Origin: Strongylocentrotus purpuratus
Taxonomy: Eukaryota; Echinodermata; Echinoidea; Camarodonta; Strongylocentrotidae
Length of the DNA stretch: 64,000 bases
Assembly: GCF_000002235.5 (NCBI RefSeq)
Contig: NW_022145597.1
Coordinates: forward strand, 23,700,923-23,764,922
Direction of reading: 5' to 3'
Part shown: piece by piece, positions 36,052 to 47,965 of the stretch
How positions within the stretch are numbered: the stretch's first letter is position 1
How the letters are laid out: every line of letters begins with the position of its first letter
Program-made: the position numbers and the translations under genes
The notes under the pieces: model-generated
The model's database searches: none
What the model saw: only the letters and a program-made list of their open reading frames with translations
Told to the model about the DNA's origin: nothing

Positions 36052-38090
36052 TGGTGCTGGAATTGTTGTGAATAACAATGAACAACTTCTTGAACAACAA
36101 ATTTGTTGTAAAATATTTACCTTATTGATTCGACTGTGTATAGGCCTATTTACATTGAATAATTTCCAGGAAAGTTATCTGATTTGCAAGAACAGAATCA
36201 TTTTTTTCATTTTTTTTTCTTTCAACTTCTTGTTCCCATCTTCTTCTCTATACCATAACATCTGACCAGCCACCAAACAATTTTAAATGGAAATTAATCT
36301 AGATTATATCAATAGATATAGATGTATACCTCACATATACGTAAACATGTTCGTGGAATCCAGTAGTTTAATCATAAACAGATAAGCCTATCAAGTATTA
36401 ACTCATGTGATTAACCTATCAAGTAGCATCAGTCGAGTTCCCTATCCGAATAGATTATACCCTCTTTAGGCCAATGTTCTTGCGGTGAGTTCGCAGCATG
36501 AGCGCGTTCCGAAGTCTACCTTTCAGACGGAGTGCCCACTGCGATCCACGTGCGATCGCGGCGGATTTTCGGTGAAAGTTTCGCCGAAAATGAGTTCCTG
36601 AACTCGAGCTGACCAACAGCTGTTAACCTTGTTCAAAACTAAATCCAAGTGCACTGTTGATCTTTATCAATTTTTATTCTAGAGAACATATTTCCAGCCC
36701 GATTGAGCAACAAAATAGTAGGAGTATCATACCGAAAGTGAAACATTGGTCTTTACAAGTTTGTCCGTGTGATGCCCTTTGCATACGGTGCGTCATTTCT
36801 CTTGCGTTATTACCTGCGTTAATCAAGCCTATGGAGGCACTTTAATAAGCGCATACGTCAGTAATTCAACGCAACGCATGATATGTTCATTTTTGTCACC
36901 TATCGTTTCTTTTCTCTTCTTTCCTGGTCTTTTCTGGTATCAACTTTTCTTTACTATTTATTTAGGTGTGTGCTGTGTTGTTGCTGATGTTTTTGTTGAG
37001 TTTTTTAAACTTTCTTTTGTCTTGCTTTCTTATCTTTACTTTTCTTTCCTTTTTATTCTATTCTGTTTTTATTTTCTGTTTCTTTGCTTTATTTTCCTGT
37101 TTATTTGTATGATGTCACAATCACATGGTGCGTCAAAGACCGCGCCAGTCGCTGACGCAATATTGCGTCAAGGACAGGACGCCTCGTGTGCGACGAGAAC
37201 TGAATGAATGGTCGTATGCTATAAGTTTCATGTCGAGAAATATACTGTTTCTTTCTCCGGCCTCTTGCTCTCTCAATTTTCTCCTCTTCTCTAAGCTTCT
37301 GTGACAAGTTCATTGTACATTTAGTACATCGTAGCTCTATTTGACCTTACCATTGATTAACTTTGAAAATAATATGTTTTACTTTTAATAATGAATTTAA
37401 TGAGGCTTAAAGTCTAAACAAAAATTGATCGCATGAAGAAATCGATGTATTTTTGACAGCGTGAACTAAAGTTTAATGACCACTCACCTTTGCTAATCTA
37501 TTGATTTGTTGACCAAAATAATAATATACGAATGGAATACTCTGAAGTATTAGTTGCATCAGGCGGCTGTATTCTCATATTGGGAGGGGAAAAGGGAAAG
37601 GGATGAAGTCAATAGAAAGAGAACGGAAATTATAGAGAGTGATGTATGTAAGAGAGAGAGAAAGAGGGAGATACAAATGGATGTAGAGAAAATCAAATAC
37701 AAAGGGGAAGCAGTTTCCCCTCAGTAAGTCCATTCAATTTAATTTCCTATCTCCTCATTGTTAGCCCAAACCCGAGTCAGTTTTGAAATTGAGAAAGTGT
37801 TAACCCCGAAACAGCTGTCCATTGCACCATCAGTCTGTCATCACCCTTGTATTTAACCTACGGGCCAAGTGCGAATTGTCAAATTTTATTGGTAATACAA
37901 GGGTGCTTTGGAGGGACAAATATTTCCTCAATTTGTATGGGAAACGGCGCGAGATATGTTACGCTTTTATTTGTACTCTGCTTTCTGCTTGATATTATGA
38001 GTGACGTTTGGAAAGTTATATTTATCCGGATTGGCAATCCACCTGCTTGTAGAAATTAGTGAACAATGCGTGGATTCCAGTAGTATTGGG
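36001..38090. other. Intergenic DNA with (GA)n and two notable palindromes
   Basis: (GA)n lies at 36006-36049. A near-perfect 25-base palindrome occupies 36566-36590 within a CpG-richer patch. A perfect 18-base palindrome, TGACGCAATATTGCGTCA, lies at 37153-37170, and GCGTCA/ACGTCA words recur between 36.79 and 37.17 kb. No gene is recognised. Confidence 0.45.
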
Positions 38091-38295
38091 TAATGGCGTA
38101 GCCTCGGGAAGGGGGGGGGGAGGAATTTCACCACCACGTCATAATGGAGGGCAGAACATAAGGGGAAGAGGAAGTGAAGAGGATGGGGAAGGCAGCATGA
38201 AAAGAAGACGATGCAACGCTCTCTCTCTCATCCTCCCCCAAAAATGTTGATGGCGTGTTTACTGGCATTTCCATAACGCCCCCCCCCCATGCTAA
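38091..38295 (+). repeat. G-tract element copy
   Basis: TAATGGCGTAGCCTCGGG runs into a G-run at 38110-38120. A purine-rich stretch follows at 38158-38210. An inverted C-run arm at about 38278-38288 ends CCCCCATGC. Same family as the copies at 1.9, 28.05 and 38.9 kb. Confidence 0.5.
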
Positions 38296-38509
38296 AAAGA
38301 GAGAGGGGAAAGAGAAAGACCGCTGTGACAACATACAACATCTATACAAAGTCATATCTAACAAATACTTTAGTTTAACTGATGTCAAAAATATTAGTTG
38401 GCCTTAAACAGTGTTTTGTTGGAGACAAAGATTTTGTAATCACCATCTTACGCGTTCCATGTCGAAGGCCTCACATCACGAAAAAGAATGAGAATAAGGA
38501 AAGCACCGA

Positions 38510-38745
38510 GCAAGGCTTGAATCCAGGATATCTCGTATTAGATTCAAGAGCCTTCATCAATATACCACAGGCGTTCCTGGCCACCATCGAGCAAGGCTGG
38601 AACCCGGGACCTATCAAACGAGCATCGAGAGCCCTTAATAATAGACCACAGTGCTCACATTGTACTAGTATGGCTAATGGGAAGTGTTTTTTTATGGCAT
38701 GCATGTAGACAACATCAACCAGTATACCACATTGCAACAACGTGG
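38510..38745 (-). repeat. Array of tRNA-like SINE heads (family B)
   Basis: On the minus strand two tRNA-like units are clear and a third is partial. Unit 1 (plus 38513-38575) has TGTGGTATATTGATGAAGG, CTCTTGAAT and GGATTCAAGCC. Unit 2 (38587-38660) has CTGTGGTCTATTATTAAGG, GCTCTCGA and GGGTTCCAGCC. A partial third A-box, TGTGGTATACTGG, lies near 38720-38735. B-boxes are mutated from GGTTCGANTCC. Dimeric or trimeric SINE heads, or repeated insertion of one family, would explain it. Confidence 0.55.
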
Positions 38746-38890
38746 CTAGTAGGAACGTGCCCCTGCAATGTCAAGCCTGCAGACACCATCAATTATCCTC
38801 ACCCACTCCCAATCTCCAACGTAAAGAGCCTCGTTTGTTGCAAAGATTATGCTCATTAACAGTGCATCCGTTGGTATGCATTGCAATGAT

Positions 38891-39160
38891 GAGTGGCGTA
38901 GCTACGGGGGGGGGGGGGGGGGGGCATGGGATGGGTCATGTACCCGCTCCCTCGCCACCTCGCCCAGTTTCTTTAGTTGTCATTGTAACTGTAACAAATG
39001 TTCGGCAACACCATGATGAGAATATTAATGATATGAAAAGAAAGAGAGAGGGAATAAGGAAAGTGAAATTAGATGACAGGGCCACCTATCACCCCCCCCC
39101 CCCCATGCCAGTCCCCCTATTAGTATTGGTTGGGCCCTCAGTACGCCACGCATAATGTAT
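38891..39160 (+). repeat. G-tract element copy with both arms
   Basis: The left end AGTGGCGTAGCTACGG runs into about 20 G (38905-38924) and CATGGGATGGG. A purine-rich middle lies at 39030-39065. The right arm has a C-run at about 39091-39103, CATGCCAG, and ends near GTACGCCACGC, the inverse of the left end. This is the clearest two-ended member of the family. Confidence 0.6.
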
Positions 39161-40159
39161 GTAGCTATAGCAAATTCCCTCTCTTGGTACGTATTGTGTG
39201 CATTTGTAATGATGGCAACGCCACATGAATGCAACTGATATGTTTCAATTTAAACAGCTTAATTCGATTGGCGTTGAATTTCTTCAAGATGCCAACGACC
39301 TCCCTACATGTACATTTGATATGAAGAAATTAAGAACAGACAGACGACATTAGAGCTATACAAAGCATCCTATAACCTATAATATGACTGTCTATATCAT
39401 GTATATTGTCCACTTATTGAACGGCATGTGCTTCGGCGCCTGAAGCTTCTCGGTTGAATTTCTCTCACTAACTTCGACCCAGGACCCCAACACGAATCCT
39501 AAAGTAACGGTAAACGTACATGTATAACGCTCGCTAAAATAAAATCCAAATTGCAGCAAAACCCTAACCATCGAACGAACTAAAAACCTGCAGAAAATCG
39601 CAGATCACTTTTAGCTGCGGTGGAGTTAGGAGACAACCAGCCCAAGACCCCCCCCCCCCTCTCACTTGAAACTCAACTGGCATATAGCTTGAGTAAAGAA
39701 CACAACAAGAATTCGTATTTTCCGGATTTTTACCCCCCCCCCCTACATGGTCCTGGATCCGCCCCTGTCATTATGTAGGTTCTGAAGTTCTGTTTTAAAC
39801 GAAAAATCATTTCATTATAACATTCCTACTTTACTTGTATTCTACATAGAATTAAATACAATGAAAACAAAAATCCTCAATTTTCTTTTCACTAGAATCT
39901 AATCTTCTCTGTTAACAAAATACATTTTAATTTGACAAATTGTTTTTATCACCCCTTTGAAGTTACGGGTCATTAGAATGATGTATATGCGTGGAAACTA
40001 TTTCTGTCAGTAATATGAAAAGAGGGGGCGATAGGGGCGGGTGGGAGGGGGCACTCTCCCGCGCATAGTGTAACCGCAACGAGCCATAAGGATCGCGTGG
40101 GAGAAAACAGATTAAAGAGCTTTAAGTGTTAAAGGCACATACCTTTTAACTGCTTTAAA
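39161..40159. other. Intergenic DNA with C-runs
   Basis: C-runs lie at about 39650-39659 and 39734-39743, the second followed by TCCTGGATCCGCCCCTG, a phrase related to that near 24.72 kb. No gene is seen. Confidence 0.5.
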
Positions 40160-40212
40160 TTAATAATAATAATAATAATAATCCGGTTTTTTATATAGCG
40201 CTCAATAAAATG
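40160..40212 (-). repeat. SINE tail fragment (L2-like)
   Basis: (TAA)n followed by TCCGG and TATATAGCGCTCAAT is the inverse of the GAGCGCTATATAAAA tail plus an A/T-rich triplet end. It is severely 5'-truncated. Confidence 0.6.
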
Positions 40213-40269
40213 AAAACTTCAATAACAAAGTTTTGGAAGAGAAAGTCACCTTTCAATTTCCATTCAACA

Positions 40270-40385
40270 GAGATGTTGAGTGGTGTCGTGGTCAGGTGAA
40301 TACGTAACCGAACTGTGAAAAAGGGGTTCGCGGTTCGAGTACCGCTGCGGCACTAAGTCTAATGTCCTTTGGCAATACCTTTTGA
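40270..40385 (+). repeat. tRNA-derived SINE head (family A)
   Basis: GTGGTGTCGTGGTCAGGTG resembles the A-box region. GCGGTTCGAGTACCGC at 40330-40345 is a perfect T-stem and loop with the B-box. GGCACTAAGTCTAATGTCC follows, as in the 49.5-kb copy. Its orientation is opposite to the adjacent tail fragment, so these are separate insertions. Confidence 0.65.
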
Positions 40386-41193
40386 TTTCAATTTGTCACT
40401 CATAACCCAGGTCAGTCTAGAGGTCCCTGCAGTAGGAAGTAATAGTTCCAGAAATGCTTTAATCGTCTTAACTTGGGGTAGCTTTACTAAAGCCTGGGTA
40501 ATAGCAACCCTATAGTTTGCTTGTATTTGTTTTTATTTCAATAACATATACTGTATAACAACAACAAAATGAAATATTCTTCGTGCCCATGTATTTATAA
40601 AAACGATTTAACGTTTGGATTGCCGAAACTCTGCACAAACTTTGGTTCTCTTGATAGAAGTTAGATAGTTACTTCGATCCTGGTGAATTTCCCAAAACAG
40701 CCCCAGACCAAGACATTTGGATTCTGGCAAACGTGTTGGAGATGAATGAAACTCTTTAATTCCTATTGATCTAATTACACGTGCATGACAATGATAATAT
40801 GCAAAATCTGTTCGGCGCAAGGTAATATTTTATTGGGGCTCTAGAAAGAATGATTTCTTTTATTAGAGTTATCTCTTAAATTCTGGCACTACGCGGAGGT
40901 GGGGGAAAATATGTGAACCTCACAATTTCCACAGGAATTACTTTTGACGAAAGATTTAAGGGAATTTGTCTTCCTTTATTTCTTCTTCAATATATATCAT
41001 TACAATTCTTCTTGGCACTTTCGAAGATTGCATGTGGGATCCGCACGCATGATGACTGATAATATTACCTTTGTACCATATATTGGATTTTTTTTCAGAA
41101 CATATTCAAATTTTCATTTCTGTCTTTTCTCGCTTCCCTTTTCTAAATTGTTTTTATGCAGAATGTCTTGAAATGATTATCTTTCCGGCTATC

Positions 41194-41267
<74 letters not shown>

Positions 41268-42099
41268 CTCCCTCTCTCTCTCTCTCTGTATCTGTCTTTC
41301 AGTAATAAACGTGTGACAATAATTCCTTTTTAGGTGACATTTGATGACATAAAATAATGCTTCAACCAAGCTCATACGCTCTTTCTCCTATGACGTTAAT
41401 TCATCTCGACATTCTAATTTTCTAAAAAATTCTTCACTTAATTAGCTTGCTTTTTTAATGACTTAAAATATATCAAGATTTAATAGTCTATAAAAGGCAG
41501 TATTTGTAAACAGACTATGTGATTCTGGTTTTGTTTCTTCGGTTTCATTCGATTTCAGAGGTCGTTGGATTCTGCTTAATTACACGAAATTCAAGTTAGG
41601 AAACTGGGATTAATTTTCTCTTTCTAAAACAGATCCGGTTATATATGAACAAGTTCGCTCATGTAATATCAAATACAGTGCATTACATACATCGAATGTA
41701 CATTTTCTTCTTTCCTTCAATCAAACTTTTGGTGAAATGATCAGAGAGAGAATCATCGTTATAAAATGTGCTCAAACATTTCAAGCCTGTATGTATCATT
41801 TGAAAGTAGATGCCAATTAGGATTGGCAAGTGAAAATCTATCCAGATTTGTAGGAAATCAGTAGGAAATCAAATTATGAAGCCTTTATTTAATGATTGAA
41901 CATTCCAAACTGGACTGAAATGATAAGAGAAGTTGTATGTGGCAGTAGATTGGACAATAATGAAACGAAAGCATTGGAGGGGGGGGGGGGTGGGAGACAG
42001 TGAATGCGTTCTTCCAGAGGGAAGTGCATTTATTATTATCCCTGTATTAAAATGCACCAATTATTATTTAATACCCCCATGTCAAGAGGGTCAAACGCC
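40386..42099. other. Intergenic DNA with (CT)n
   Basis: A (CT)n tract of about 88 bases lies at 41200-41287 and a G-run at about 41980-41991. No gene is seen. Confidence 0.5.
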
Positions 42100-42180
42100 T
42101 TGTCCAAGGAAATGAGACCGAGCAGGAATCGAACCCAGGACCTTTCACATGAGAGTCAAGAGTCCTTATCAGAAACCACA
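42100..42180 (-). repeat. tRNA-derived SINE head (family B)
   Basis: On the minus strand CTGTGGTTTCTGATAAGG, CTCTTGACTCTC and GGGTTCGATTCC follow in tRNA order, then CTGCTCGGTCTC, similar to the units at 38.5-38.7 kb. Body words AATTTCCTTGGACAAGG-like continue to the left. Confidence 0.65.
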
Positions 42181-42264
42181 GCAGTGTTCCACTCCACCGA
42201 AGCTTCTACCCCCCCCCACCCACCATCCCAACCCACCCCTTTTTTTGTCATCGAATAATTCTCT

Positions 42265-43060
42265 TGACTTTATTACAAACATTTGACTTTGATCAGAACA
42301 TGCAGGCGATACTATCAGCAATGGCAAAAACAATATCATTGTGACTCTTTGTCAATACTTTGAAAAACAAATATTCGCCTAATGACAACATTAAAAACAC
42401 TTGAAAAATGGTGGAAGATGCCCCCCGGCTCCTCCCATAACTTTATTATTCTGTTGATTTCATTACAAACCTTTCGATAATATTAAATCAATATTCGTGC
42501 GAACATTTTCGTCAACAAGCATAAAACTAAATGCCACAAAAGCAATGTTATTAAAGTTTGTCGGCAATGTCTGAAAAGTAAGTGTTCGCCTATATACAAG
42601 TAATGTTGTAAGACTCCCCCTTCCATCTCAACCGTTCCTCTGTATTTTCTCTAGATGTTATCACAAACCTTTCGATGAAAATCAGCATTCGTGCGAATAT
42701 ATTCGCCAAGAAGCTTTAGCATTATTGCCACAAACAATGTTATTACAATTTGCGGCCAATTTCTGAAAAGCAAGGTCTTCGCAATTTAACAAAACTTCAT
42801 GACAACCCCTCTCACGGTCTCCTTTCTTTATCGTATTATTCTTTTTGATTTTACAACAAATGTTTCGATAATAATCGACTTACGTGATAAAGTTTTCGCC
42901 AAGAGGCTTATGATTAAGGCTTTAAGGCTTATTAATCAGCACTTGTTTACATGATTATGAAACGCCAGGGCTACGTCTATAATTGCTGAAGCCAATAATT
43001 TTCGAATATCAGAATTTCATGTAATGACAACATATGTAACACTTGTTACTAAATATTTTA
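42265..43060. repeat. Diverged tandem array, four units, period about 190-200 bases
   Basis: TTACAAAC followed by a TTTCGAT-like word recurs at 42273, 42473, 42661 and 42851. Within units, ATTCGTGCGAA, TTCGYCAAGAAGC and GCAATGTTATTA-like words keep the same order. A partial fifth unit (TAATGACAACAT, ACACTTG) may lie at about 43021-43050. No open frame is conserved between units, so it appears non-coding. Confidence 0.75.
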
Positions 43061-45336
43061 GTTCTGGACTGTCGCCAAAACTTGCATTAGTTTGCTGTAA
43101 TTATATTTTTTCTTTGAGAAACACATAATTTCTTTTTGGAGAGAAAACTTTGAAGTCCTGATGGCTGAGAATTAATCCTACATAATATAGATAATGATGT
43201 TTATTTCAACTTAATATTTTTCACCGGAAAACAACGGATGCTTATTTTTCTCTTTTGAATTTGAGTGCCAAGCTATTTCTGCTTTCAGAAATTTACAGAT
43301 ATTTGATTTGATTTGATTTATATATTACTGTCTGATTTTCTTTTTCTTTTGAAGTTTTATAAATATATAACTAACAAATCATTTCAAATTTTACACATTA
43401 CAAAAGAGTATAATTATGTAGAATAAAGTAAGGCTGGCTGTAACTAATCGAAAACATCAAACAGGACAGGTTGACAAAGTAAGCAAAGCTTGATAGCATG
43501 GCTACCCTCAATGGATACATTATAATTCAAATATGGAGGGAAAAATGATTTTAAAAACCCAAAGGGGCCTAGAGTACTACTAGTGAATGACGTGCTTTAA
43601 TACAAAAATTAATCTTTCTCAGCAAATTTGTTGTGTTACCTGTGATTAATCAGGATGAAATAAAGTAAAACAAAATGTTGACGGCAAGTCAGTTAACAAG
43701 CAAAACAGCAAAACATTATCGCTGAACATAAAATACGTACATGGCGAGAGGAGGGAGGGAGAATAGAGAATGGGGTTCATTTGTATGACGAAATGCAGTT
43801 TTATATAATTATATTAGTTATAAGTAAAGGGTCTTTAAAAAGTTTGAATTCTTCAGTTCAGTATTAAAGAGTGACGTTCTTGTCTGTTTGGTTGTTTTTG
43901 TTTCCATGTGCCGTTTGATTTTTTTCTTTTTTTCTTCATGTTCAGTATAATCATTACTTTACAAGGAATACAGGAATATTATGCAAGAATTTAAAAAAGG
44001 GGGTAGAAATGCAGGAATACAAGAAAAGTAAGGAACATTGCAATTACAGCACATTGTAACATGAGACCATTTATAATATACTTAAACATGAGACAGAGTA
44101 AGGGGTCTAGTCATCTTCTTTTGTTCTCTGGAATCTAGCCAGTTAATTTTATTATTATTCTTTTCATCATCACCAGCGACAGAAGAGGCCGTCTGTCAGA
44201 CCACAAAAGACCTAGTAGGATTATGGTTTATGATTCGATTTCGTCACTTTTACCGTAGCCAAAAAGGGTTTAGCATAAGAAATTTCCGCATAAGTATATA
44301 TTAACAGAACTCGGCAGTCGACACTATTATTTTTCTGAAACAGAAAGAAGTTTTACATCACCGTCATTGTTTCCCTTTTTTGGGGTGGGGGTATTCGGTA
44401 TTCGTCTCCCTCTATACTTATAAAAGCAAAATTAATAAGTATTGACAATGGGTAAGAAATATCGGTGATCTATCCTATCATATGGATTAATTTAATTATT
44501 TAGAGAGGCTTATTTAATTTAAGACATATTTATTCTGGATAAAACATGATCTGCAAAACTGTTTAACATCAAGGATATTAACACATTAAAATATTTTTAA
44601 ATACACATACTACAAAAATTTCATGAAATTTTAATGCGAATTCCCATAATGCATCAATTTATGGGTATCTGTCTACGAAAGCGATATACGCTTCACCAGA
44701 CCCACCCCTTCTTTCTCCGGATCGTTTTGCCAGCTGGAATAAAAATGGAAAGAGATAATACTCTCCCAAATTCTAAAATAATATTGAGCTTTATATATGG
44801 CATCAGAAATCCTTGAATTCTCTACCGATCGCTTTAAAATCAGAAGGAAAAGGACCACTTTCCCTCACAATCAAATTTGAGCCCAGTATTGCCGCCGCTT
44901 GATCCCTTTATCGCTCTAAATCACACCCCAACTTCCCTAAAGTATTTCTGAAATGTATTCTTGAGTTATTCAATCTCGTTCGCAAATCATTTAATGTGAT
45001 ATAAACCTAAGTGGTAGCTTGGAGAAAGTCACCCCACTCGACCTTTCAATCTCCCCGGACTCGCCCCGGTGATGAAGAGTGATTTTCGGTATATCCTTGC
45101 AGATTAGCTTCTGCCGTGGTAGAGACAGCTACTTTAAGTACATAGTTAGGAGATTTAGATCGAGTCAAATAGAATGGTCTATCTTATCCTGCCAAGGACC
45201 AATAAAGACCAACATTTGACAAGTAGAGTGACCTTCAACCCTAAGTTTAAACTTGTGCCGCTACCTTATAGTTCTCATTTCGTCTACAGATTTTGTTTGG
45301 TCTTTTTCGTATCTTTCTTTCCTCTTTCCTGTTTAC
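43061..45336. other. AT-rich intergenic DNA, no gene recognised
   Basis: No repeat array or exon is supported. A purine-rich stretch lies at 43745-43780. Confidence 0.5.
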
Positions 45337-45536
45337 TTAAGCGGGACTGCACTACTTGTAGCTACTTGCGCCCTCTATACATCAGATAATTCCTAAGCGG
45401 TATCCGTTGGTCCCCCATGATCCCCTTTTTCTTATGTTAATTGAGAGCTGATTTGATGAGATAGGCTATCCATCTGTCAGTGACGACGCAGGGAAGTCTA
45501 ATCCCTCCTGACCAAACTAGTGCAGTTAGGCTTTAA
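45337..45536 (-). mobile_element. TTAA-flanked MITE, copy 3 of 3
   Basis: TTAA bounds it at 45337-45340 and 45533-45536. Read on the minus strand it begins AGCCTAACTGCACTAG and ends CTACAAGTAGTGCAGTCCCGC, so the inverted repeats share ACTGCACTA. This is the best-preserved pair of ends among the three copies. Confidence 0.8.
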
Positions 45537-45740
45537 GATTGCTTATTTGTATGTCTGTATAACTACAATGACACGTTAATTCCATTCCGATTTACCCTTT
45601 TATCATTTTTTATTTATTTACCAACACGGCAAAGAATGACATCTCTATATCTGTTACGTTCTTGAACAGAACTCATGTTGATTTGGGTAAAGCAATGCAA
45701 GGGACATACTACCTGACGCATGAGTGTTGATCTATCTTCA

Positions 45741-46386
45741 TTAAAGGCCCGGTCACACAGCCCTCCACGGGCGTATCGCGGCCGAATCACGGCCAAAAAT
45801 TTCTGCCCGTGAAGCAGACGCTGTTGGACGCTTTGAGGTCGCGATAAAGACGCGATACAGCCGTACTTTACCCGTCGTTACACGCGGTAAGAAATTCACA
45901 CGCGGTTGGCCGCGCGAAAAAGTTTTGGGCTGCCCAAAAATTTAGACCGCGGGTAATCGCGGGCGGTACACGTGGTACACGCGGTACACACGCGGTAAAG
46001 ACGCGGTACAGACGCGGAACGAACGTGCTAGGACGTGCTACGGCCGCGGTTAAGACGTGGTTACACACGGAATTGGACGCGAAATTTTAGCGGGTAATCG
46101 CGGGTGGAGCACGGTCATAGCACGTTTGTTCCGCGTCTGTACCGCGTTGTTATCACGTGCATTAGCGTGTGTACCGCGTGTAAGCGTGGTAGGCCGCGGT
46201 ACCGCCGCGCTTCACCCGCGATAAGGACGCGGAACAGTCGCCGGCGTCTGTTCCGCGGGCATACCACGGGTAAACCGCGGGTAAGCCAATTTTGCACATT
46301 TTCCACCACGGGCAACCGCGGGCAAAAAAAAATCGCGAAATTTTACCCGCGATACAGACGCGAAAGGCTGTGTGACCGGGCCTTAA
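45741..46386. mobile_element. 646-bp TTAA element with ACGCGGT repeats
   Basis: TTAA at 45741-45744 and 46383-46386 flanks inverted ends AGGCCCGGTCACACAGCC and GGCTGTGTGACCGGGCC. The interior is far more GC-rich than its surroundings and is packed with ACGCGGT, CGCGGTA and GCGGGTAA words in both orientations. Phrases such as ACGCGGTACACACGCGGTA recur. There is no transposase; open frames across it are low-complexity. TTAA targets suggest a piggyBac- or Kolobok-type transposase in trans. Confidence 0.8.
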
Positions 46387-47439
46387 GGGGTGTGAGGGTA
46401 TAGCAAGGGGCAACATCATGAAACGAACCACCCCCACCCCCTTGCGTGAGATACTGTACTTCATAAACATTACTCGTGTTTGATTTGATTATGACTATGA
46501 TCTAACAGGTACAGTGATATCATGAAAAACAATATTTTAACGAGACCGTGACTTAAAAAAATATATATGATCAATGTAACTATTCTAAAGAAATTTTCGT
46601 TTACAATATGAAACAAGGTAATACTGAAAATGTGCAACATAATTAATCAAACAAACAAATAGAATGTAATAAGGGCTAAATATATTTCTCAGCTTTCAGC
46701 CGTACGTACCTGCACTTTTACATTTGGGCCCCGTCTTTAAAGAGTTGATATTAATCGCAACTATGTATATAAGACATATAGGAGACTGCAAGCTTGCGAT
46801 TGATTGGAGGACTTGCGATTGATTTGGATCAACATCAATTCTTTGTAAGACGAGGCCATAGACAGTTGACCAACACTTAAATGTATGGTTGTTTCATATC
46901 GCTTTGAAAAAAAAAAAAAAAAATTAAATTAAAAAAAATATTGTAAAGAACTGTCTGTCATAGTTCATCTGTTTATATTGTCATTTTAAAAGCATTTTAC
47001 CAAAGCAAGCGGTCTTGGATAATTGAGCACAATATAGATTGATGGTTGTTTCATATTATTATTTCGACCAAAACAAACAAATAAAGCAATGAAGAAGAAC
47101 GGCAAATGCCTGTCAAATGTGTTCGTTATTTCGAGCAAGATAATATTTTATTTTGTATTGCAGCTCCTGAGGATTATGGCTTATAACATCGAATTAATTG
47201 GAGGTATATGAATATTCCATAATTATGTTTACTTTCAAAAGTACAAACATACAAACAATAACAGCAAACACCTGTCATAATTTACCGTCGTTACGAGTAC
47301 GGTTGTGTTTCTATTTGTATAGTTTTTTATGTTTTCCATCATTCTGTGGCTACGGAACATGTACAAATCGTAGGTACGTGCATTGGTGTTTCACAACTCT
47401 GTTCAACAATGCTACGTTTGAACTCGATTGCGTTATTAT
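46387..47439. other. AT-rich intergenic DNA, no gene recognised
   Basis: An A-run lies at about 46908-46940. The phrase ATGGTTGTTTCATAT occurs at about 46885 and 47041, suggesting further decayed copies of the neighbouring tandem repeat. Confidence 0.45.
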
Positions 47440-47965
47440 TTCACTGCATGTTTACATGATTTGAAGTGACCCATCATTATAGGTGGTCTAGTAAATCGAA
47501 AGAAAAAATTGTAAGTACAGGGTTGCTCACTATCGTTACTTTTAAGCCTGACTGTATTTTCTTTCTTCAGATGCACTTTCACATATTTTAAAGTAGCCCA
47601 TCATTATAAGCGGCATCGGAATATGAAACAAATTGTAGATTTTTGTCTCATATCCTTAATTTCGAACTGAATCTGTTTTCTTTTCAGATGCACGTTTAAA
47701 CAATTTTTGCTCAGGTAATTCAAAACGGCCGTTTTCAATTACATAATTTAAATGTGGCCCTGGGACATTCATGTTCGACATGCCGCTTCATATAACTTTT
47801 CTACCCGAACGTTTTTTTTTCCTTCTCAGATGAGCGTTTCCATAATTCTAAAGTGGGTCATTATAATAAGTGGCCTCGGAACATGAAACGAATTTTAGAT
47901 ACATGGTTGTTGAACCTGAATGTTTTTTCTTTTCAGATGCATGTTTATTAAATTGAAGTGGCCTA
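47440..47965. repeat. Tandem array, about 107-142-base units, with acceptor-like Y-tract/CAG
   Basis: Units contain TTTTCTTTTCAGATGCA-like sequence with AG at 47570, 47687, 47829 and 47936. Each is followed by a CGTTTNNAYAATT word, AAGTGGCCC and ATCATTATAAGYGG-like words, and GGAATATGAAAC. An earlier unit starting TGCATGTTTACATGATTT at 47445 also carries ATTGTAAGT at about 47508. Units have no shared open frame. Confidence 0.7.

Noticed and set aside
38382..38708. 108-codon plus-strand frame
   Set aside because: It runs antisense through tRNA-like SINE heads; the repeated Gln-Gly-x-Asn-Pro-Gly reads from B-boxes.
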